Shown: piece by piece, positions 60,083-64,000 of the stretch | Layout of the letters: every line of letters begins with the position of its first letter | Position numbering within the stretch: the stretch's first letter is position 1 | Source: Bacteroidales bacterium | GTDB lineage: Bacteria; Bacteroidota; Bacteroidia; Bacteroidales; F082 | Length of the DNA stretch: 64,000 bases | Assembly (NCBI GenBank): GCA_017632935.1 | Contig: JAGBQJ010000049.1 | Coordinates: 1 to 64,000, forward strand | Direction of reading: 5' to 3' | Notes under the pieces: generated by a model | What the model was told of the DNA's origin: nothing | Seen by the model: only the letters and a program-made list of their open reading frames with translations | Database searches by the model: none | Made by a program: the position numbers and the translations under genes

Positions 60083-61108
60083 ATGAAAAGAATCTTTATC
60101 ATCTTTTGTTTGCCAATAGCAGCGTTGTTTTTCTCCTGCTCAACCGACATCGACCTTTATGCCGATTACCAAGAGAAACCTGTCATATACGGCGTCCTTG
60201 ATTCCAACGCTGATACCAATTTTATCAAGATTACCCGTACCTTTTTTGTGCAGCAGGATGCCTATCAGGTAGCTGCCAACCCAGATTCAAGCAACTATCC
60301 GGGCAAGTTGGATGTCCGATTGATTGAGTTTTGCAATGGTGATTCCATACGTGAGATTATTCTCGATACCATCACCATCCATAACAAGGAGCAAGGTGTC
60401 TTCTATGCGCCTCACCAAAAGCTCTACTACACCACCGAACGCTTGGGCATGAACACCAAGAAAGATAAATACAGCTATCGGCTACGGGTCGTGCTTCCCA
60501 ATCGTGTTTTGACTACACAAGCCAAAATGGTGGGCAGCAGCTCTTTCGATGTGCAAAGCTTGGGATTGAATTTCTCGAAAGAGTATTTCGGCACGAGGCG
60601 ATCATTCCTGTTCCGTCCGGCCACTAATGCAGGTATCTATCACGTGACCATTGCATTCACTTTTTTGGAGCAGCGTACACCCGATGCCGACTCTGTGCCA
60701 AAGACGATGTATTGGGATAAGGGCTATTATCTCGAAGGCGATCTTGCCAACTCCATGGATGAGGGTTGCTATGTCTTTAAATACCGCCCTGAAGAGTTTT
60801 ATGCGCATTTGGCCGAATTTGTTGGTGGCGACACGGTTTCGGGAGTGCGGCGTTTGCTTACCGATTATCCTACTGAGGTCATTATTGAAGCCGCCGGCGA
60901 GAATCTGAGGCAGTACATCTACCTCAATGACCCTGCAAACGGCATCGCGGCTGGCGACAACGAGTTCTCCCTCATCGACGACGGCTATGGTGTGTTTTCG
61001 TCAAGGATGATTGTGCGGCATTACGTTCGTCTGGGTGGCGAAACGGTGCCCGACCTGTTGGCCATGACCAACTGGGGGTTTAAATTTATTGGTGGACCGC
61101 CTAGATAG
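60083..61108 (+). CDS. DUF4249-like lipoprotein
   Basis: The 341-residue lipoprotein (Cys18 in 'ALFFSCSTDIDLY') has the short N-terminal motif 'KPVIYGVLDSNADTNFIKIT' and an all-beta body, matching the DUF4249 plan of Bacteroidota lipoproteins that are often encoded near TonB-dependent receptors; none is near here. ATG 60083 is chosen because the lipoprotein signal begins there. The upstream 87 bases contain an imperfect dyad, AAATTTGTTT...AACAAAATTT (60022-60043). The function is unknown. Confidence 0.65.
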   Translation: MKRIFIIFCLPIAALFFSCSTDIDLYADYQEKPVIYGVLDSNADTNFIKITRTFFVQQDAYQVAANPDSSNYPGKLDVRLIEFCNGDSIREIILDTITIHNKEQGVFYAPHQKLYYTTERLGMNTKKDKYSYRLRVVLPNRVLTTQAKMVGSSSFDVQSLGLNFSKEYFGTRRSFLFRPATNAGIYHVTIAFTFLEQRTPDADSVPKTMYWDKGYYLEGDLANSMDEGCYVFKYRPEEFYAHLAEFVGGDTVSGVRRLLTDYPTEVIIEAAGENLRQYIYLNDPANGIAAGDNEFSLIDDGYGVFSSRMIVRHYVRLGGETVPDLLAMTNWGFKFIGGPPR

Positions 61109-61133
61109 GCTTGTGGGTCAAGGTCCTTTGGTT

Positions 61134-62099
61134 TTACTTTAGTTGATTAATTATAGCCTCAATCGAGACCCCTTCGGCTTCAGCAGTATAATTCCTAATA
61201 ATACGATGCCGCAAAATCGGGATGGCAACGCGTTGAACGTCCTCGATGTCGGGCGAGTATTTGCCCGTCAGCAGGGCGTTGGCTTTGGCACCGATGATGA
61301 GGTATTGTGAGGCACGCGGACCGGCGCCCCAGCTGAGATAACGGTTGGCCCATTCATGGGCTTTCTCCGTGTGAGGACGGGTCTTCGCAACCAGATTCAC
61401 CGCATATTCATACACATTGTCAGGCACGGGTACGCGGCGCACCAGTTGCTGGAAATACAGGATTTCTTCAGGCGACAGCACGGCGTTTACCTCAGTCACG
61501 TTGCCCACGGTGGTACTCTTCACGATGTCAATCTCCTCGTCATAAGAAGGATAGTCGAGCATGAGGTTGAACATGAAGCGGTCCAACTGAGCCTCAGGCA
61601 GGGGATAGGTGCCTTCCTGCTCGATGGGATTCTGCGTGGCCAGCACGAAGAACGGCTCCTGCAGCTTGTAGGTCTTGCCCGACACGGTGATGCTCTTCTC
61701 CTGCATGGCTTCGAGCAGCGCGGCTTGCGTCTTGGGCGGGGTACGGTTGATTTCGTCGGCCAGGACGATGTTGGCGAACACGGGACCTTTGATGAACTTG
61801 AACTGCCGCGACTCGTCCAAAATCTCGGTGCCCACGATGTCGGAAGGCATCAGGTCGGGGGTGAACTGGATACGGCTGAAGCTTAAACCCAAGGCTTTTC
61901 CTATAGTGTTGACCAACAGGGTTTTGGCCAAGCCAGGCACGCCCACGAGCAGCACATGGCCTTGGCAGAAGATGGACAGGATAGTGTTGTGGATGATGTC
62001 ATGCTGTCCGACGATGACTTTACCGATTTCCTTGCGGAGGGTCTCATATTTCTCGACCAGTGCCTTGGCACCGTCGACATCTGAAGCGTAGTTTGTCAT
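61134..62099 (-). CDS. MoxR-family AAA ATPase
   Basis: The 321-residue ATPase has Walker A 'LLVGVPGLAKTLLVNTIG', Walker B 'NIVLADEINRTPPKTQAALL', sensor 1 'FFVLATQNPIEQEGTYPLP' and the arginine-finger region 'AQLDRFMFNLMLDYP', then a lid domain (about 230-321). MoxR ATPases act as chaperones, usually with von Willebrand-factor-A proteins downstream; none is seen on this side, where a convergent gene lies. Its start overlaps the surA stop as ATGA, so the two are coupled. Confidence 0.92.
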   Translation of the reverse strand: MTNYASDVDGAKALVEKYETLRKEIGKVIVGQHDIIHNTILSIFCQGHVLLVGVPGLAKTLLVNTIGKALGLSFSRIQFTPDLMPSDIVGTEILDESRQFKFIKGPVFANIVLADEINRTPPKTQAALLEAMQEKSITVSGKTYKLQEPFFVLATQNPIEQEGTYPLPEAQLDRFMFNLMLDYPSYDEEIDIVKSTTVGNVTEVNAVLSPEEILYFQQLVRRVPVPDNVYEYAVNLVAKTRPHTEKAHEWANRYLSWGAGPRASQYLIIGAKANALLTGKYSPDIEDVQRVAIPILRHRIIRNYTAEAEGVSIEAIINQLK

Positions 62100-63475
62100 T
62101 GAAATTTCCAATCGTAATAAAAATCATAGTCTTTGTATGCCTCGTCCAAGCGGATGTAGGCTTTGGCGGCCTTGTTACCCACCCACTTGCCGATGGCTTC
62201 TTGACGTTTCTTGGCTAGTGCCCAGCTTTGTATGAGGCTGTAGTCTTCCTTCAGGTTGGCTTGATGGGCTTCGGTCTTCCGCTTGACCATGACGAGGCGG
62301 AAAGCGTCGTTGTTTTCGTTGGTGGTCATCGGCACAGCATCACTAACTTCGCCCACTTCGAGGCGGCTGATGACGAATGCCAGGTTTTTGTACTCGGCAT
62401 AGTATTCTTCAAGCTCTTTCATGTCTTGCAGACTAAGCCAGTTACCGCCTGTGGCGGCATTGCTGAGGTAGCCGCCGTTGCTCTTCGAGTCGTCGTCGCT
62501 GTATTTCTTGCAGGCTTCCTCAAAGGTCATGTCGCCGTTGCGGATGAACTGGGCTACCGAGTCGAGTTGGAGCTGGGCTTTTTCCAAAGCTTCAACAGGC
62601 ACTTTGGCCTTTAACAGGATATGGCGGCAGTTGACGGTCTCGCCGCGACGCTCAATCAGTTGGATGATATGGAAGCCATGTTCGCTCTCCACCACATCCG
62701 AGATTTCGCCGTCCCTGAGGTTGAAAGCGACGTTCTCGAATTCCGGGACATACACACCTTTGCCAGCAAAACCAAGTTCGCCGCCTTGACGGGCCGAGCC
62801 TGGGTCTTCGGAATAGAGCACCGCCATGGTGGCGAAGCTGCTCTCGCCTTCGAGGATACGTTTGCGGATCTGGTAAAGGCGGTCTTTCACTTGCAACTTC
62901 TCATCAATGCTAACGGGAGGGCGTTTCACAATCTGTACGATCTCGTAACTGGGTTGTATGGTCGGCAGGCTGTCCTTGGGAATCTCGCGGAAGAAGTCTT
63001 TCACCTCTTGCGGTGTCACCATCACATTCTCCATGATCTTGGCCTGCACCTGCTCTTGCAGCATGTTGTCTTTCGAAGCCTGTCGCACTTCATCCTTGAT
63101 TTCCGACATGGTCTTGCCGAACATAGATTCCATCTTCTCCTGCGAGCCGAAACGGCTGACAAGGATCTGTATTCTTTTGTTCAACTCGGCATCCACTTGC
63201 TCGTCGGTGACGGTGATACTGTCCATTTCGGCCTGGTTAAGCATAAGCTTTTGAAGCAGTAGCTCTTCCAAGATGCGGGCCCGCACTTCCTTGCCGGTAC
63301 CTTCCGCCATGCCTTGCATGCGGTATTGGATGTATTGGTTCTCGATGTCGGATTGCAGGATGATGTTCTTTCCGACCACGGCCACCACCTTGTCAATGAC
63401 TTGGGGCTGTGTTTTTTGCGCAAAGGCTGACAGGGTCAGCAGCAAGAGTGCTATGATAATGGAGTTGCGTTTCAT
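62096..63475 (-). CDS. surA: SurA-type periplasmic chaperone/peptidyl-prolyl isomerase
   Basis: SurA guides unfolded outer-membrane proteins to BamA. The 459-residue protein has a signal peptide ('LLTLSAFAQKTQ'), the SurA N-terminal helical domain ('VIDKVVAVVGKNIILQSDIE', about 25-170), two parvulin domains (about 175-285 and 290-400: 'YSEDPGSARQGGELGFAGKG' and 'YSDDDSKSNGGYLSN') and a C-terminal helical segment. Length and order match the family. It is translationally coupled to the MoxR gene downstream and follows a second isomerase gene 15 bases upstream. Confidence 0.92.
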   Translation of the reverse strand: MKRNSIIIALLLLTLSAFAQKTQPQVIDKVVAVVGKNIILQSDIENQYIQYRMQGMAEGTGKEVRARILEELLLQKLMLNQAEMDSITVTDEQVDAELNKRIQILVSRFGSQEKMESMFGKTMSEIKDEVRQASKDNMLQEQVQAKIMENVMVTPQEVKDFFREIPKDSLPTIQPSYEIVQIVKRPPVSIDEKLQVKDRLYQIRKRILEGESSFATMAVLYSEDPGSARQGGELGFAGKGVYVPEFENVAFNLRDGEISDVVESEHGFHIIQLIERRGETVNCRHILLKAKVPVEALEKAQLQLDSVAQFIRNGDMTFEEACKKYSDDDSKSNGGYLSNAATGGNWLSLQDMKELEEYYAEYKNLAFVISRLEVGEVSDAVPMTTNENNDAFRLVMVKRKTEAHQANLKEDYSLIQSWALAKKRQEAIGKWVGNKAAKAYIRLDEAYKDYDFYYDWKFQ

Positions 63476-63490
63476 TGTTTCCGTTCTGTT

Positions 63491-64000
63491 TTATTCGTTT
63501 TCAATTGTAGAGGAGCCTACATAGACTTCAAAAGCATGGTCTTTCTTCGCCTTTTCGTAAAGCGCGGTCTTCATTTGTTCAATCAAAGCCTGTTTGCGTT
63601 GGGCAAGGATGACGCTCTTAATGTTGTCGCGCACCATCTCGATGGGAGAGGTACTCTCTTCTAAAAGATAGTCTACGAAGCGCACCATATAGGTGTAGCC
63701 GTTCACATCGAAGCTGACGAACTTGTTCTTTTTCAGGAAGATCTCCGCATTGAAGATTTGTATCGGGATGATGTTGGTCAGCTCGTCAAGGCGCATCCAT
63801 TGGTCCACGTCGACAAAACTCTTCGCGGCGTAATAGGTGGCTTGGATGTCGATGTTTTGCAGCATCAGGGTGTCGGGGTCGTTCAGCAGTTTCTTGAAGT
63901 CAGGTTTCTGCTTGCAGTCCTCGTCGAGGATGACGTAGACAACGCGCACCATGGTATTGCGCAGTTGGAAGTCTTCCTTGTTCTGTTCATAGTATTCGGC
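63491..64000 (-). CDS. Second SurA/PpiC-like isomerase-chaperone, partial
   Basis: The reading frame enters from beyond the window end and stays open through 64000, so only the C-terminal 169 residues are visible; an internal Met at 63952 is not the start because coding sequence continues ('EYYEQNKEDFQLRNTMVRVV'). The segment has 'YYEQNKEDF', 'VRVVYVILDEDCKQKPDF' and a final helical part with 'IKSVILAQRKQALIEQMK', resembling the C-terminal region of Bacteroidota SurA-like proteins encoded beside surA. No complete parvulin domain can be seen in this piece. It lies 15 bases before the surA start. Confidence 0.7.
   Translation of the reverse strand, partial: AEYYEQNKEDFQLRNTMVRVVYVILDEDCKQKPDFKKLLNDPDTLMLQNIDIQATYYAAKSFVDVDQWMRLDELTNIIPIQIFNAEIFLKKNKFVSFDVNGYTYMVRFVDYLLEESTSPIEMVRDNIKSVILAQRKQALIEQMKTALYEKAKKDHAFEVYVGSSTIENE

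Overview
The window reads as a chromosome segment of a member of the order Bacteroidales (Bacteroidota), probably a gut- or rumen-type lineage. The reasons are direct: start codons lack Shine-Dalgarno sequences; many genes are preceded by the Bacteroidota -7 box TAnnTTTG; secreted proteins carry type IX secretion (T9SS) C-terminal sorting domains; and the porG-uppS-bamA-ompH-ompH order is the one I recall from Porphyromonas gingivalis. Most genes look about 50-60% G+C, but several genes contain internal islands near 28%. No rRNA, CRISPR array, transposase, phage gene or replication origin was seen.

Layout. 1-5020: tRNA-Gln(TTG), then rimP-nusA-infB, with rimP flanked by inverted copies of a short repeat. 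5021-5349: a promoter followed by a striking 125-nt nested hairpin, the best candidate here for an unknown structured RNA or small mobile element. 5350-19171: an accessory locus of secreted proteins: an OmpA-like protein, a beta-barrel protein, two lipoproteins sharing a C-terminal domain, then a tightly packed four-gene set with a dockerin-bearing subtilase, a protein with three cohesin-like modules, a third T9SS protein and a 99-residue protein with a PLGTG/transmembrane/KKRK tail. 19213-25170: an orphan DUF4143-type ATPase, a transglutaminase-like lipoprotein, a ParDE toxin-antitoxin pair and an ATP-grasp protein. 25222-29372: purA, a Fur-family regulator and a bifunctional (p)ppGpp synthetase/hydrolase, all on the minus strand.

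29511-40842: a zinc-ribbon membrane protein, lepA, dprA-rsgA-nadK, then the envelope cluster porG-uppS-bamA-ompH-ompH. 40889-44840: a divergent lipid-type locus (double VOC protein and SDR on minus, alpha-oxoamine synthase and MarR regulator on plus), plausibly for sphingolipid or sulfonolipid bases. 44867-48279: a compact five-gene operon around a VTC-type polyphosphate polymerase and a DUF4956 membrane protein. 48393-56234: an alpha-2-macroglobulin lipoprotein with an intact thioester motif, next to penicillin-binding protein 1C. 56272-64000: kdsC divergent from rsfS-ftsH-LUD protein, a DUF4249-like lipoprotein, then on the minus strand a MoxR ATPase and two SurA-type chaperone/isomerases, the last cut by the window end.

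Together the genes centre on envelope biogenesis and surface export. PorG belongs to the T9SS that would export the three sorting-domain proteins; BamA, OmpH and SurA fold outer-membrane proteins; KdsC, UppS and PbpC build LPS and peptidoglycan; and the MarR-side operons look like envelope remodelling. Short palindromic repeats of at least four kinds are scattered between genes and, in two cases, inside coding sequence.
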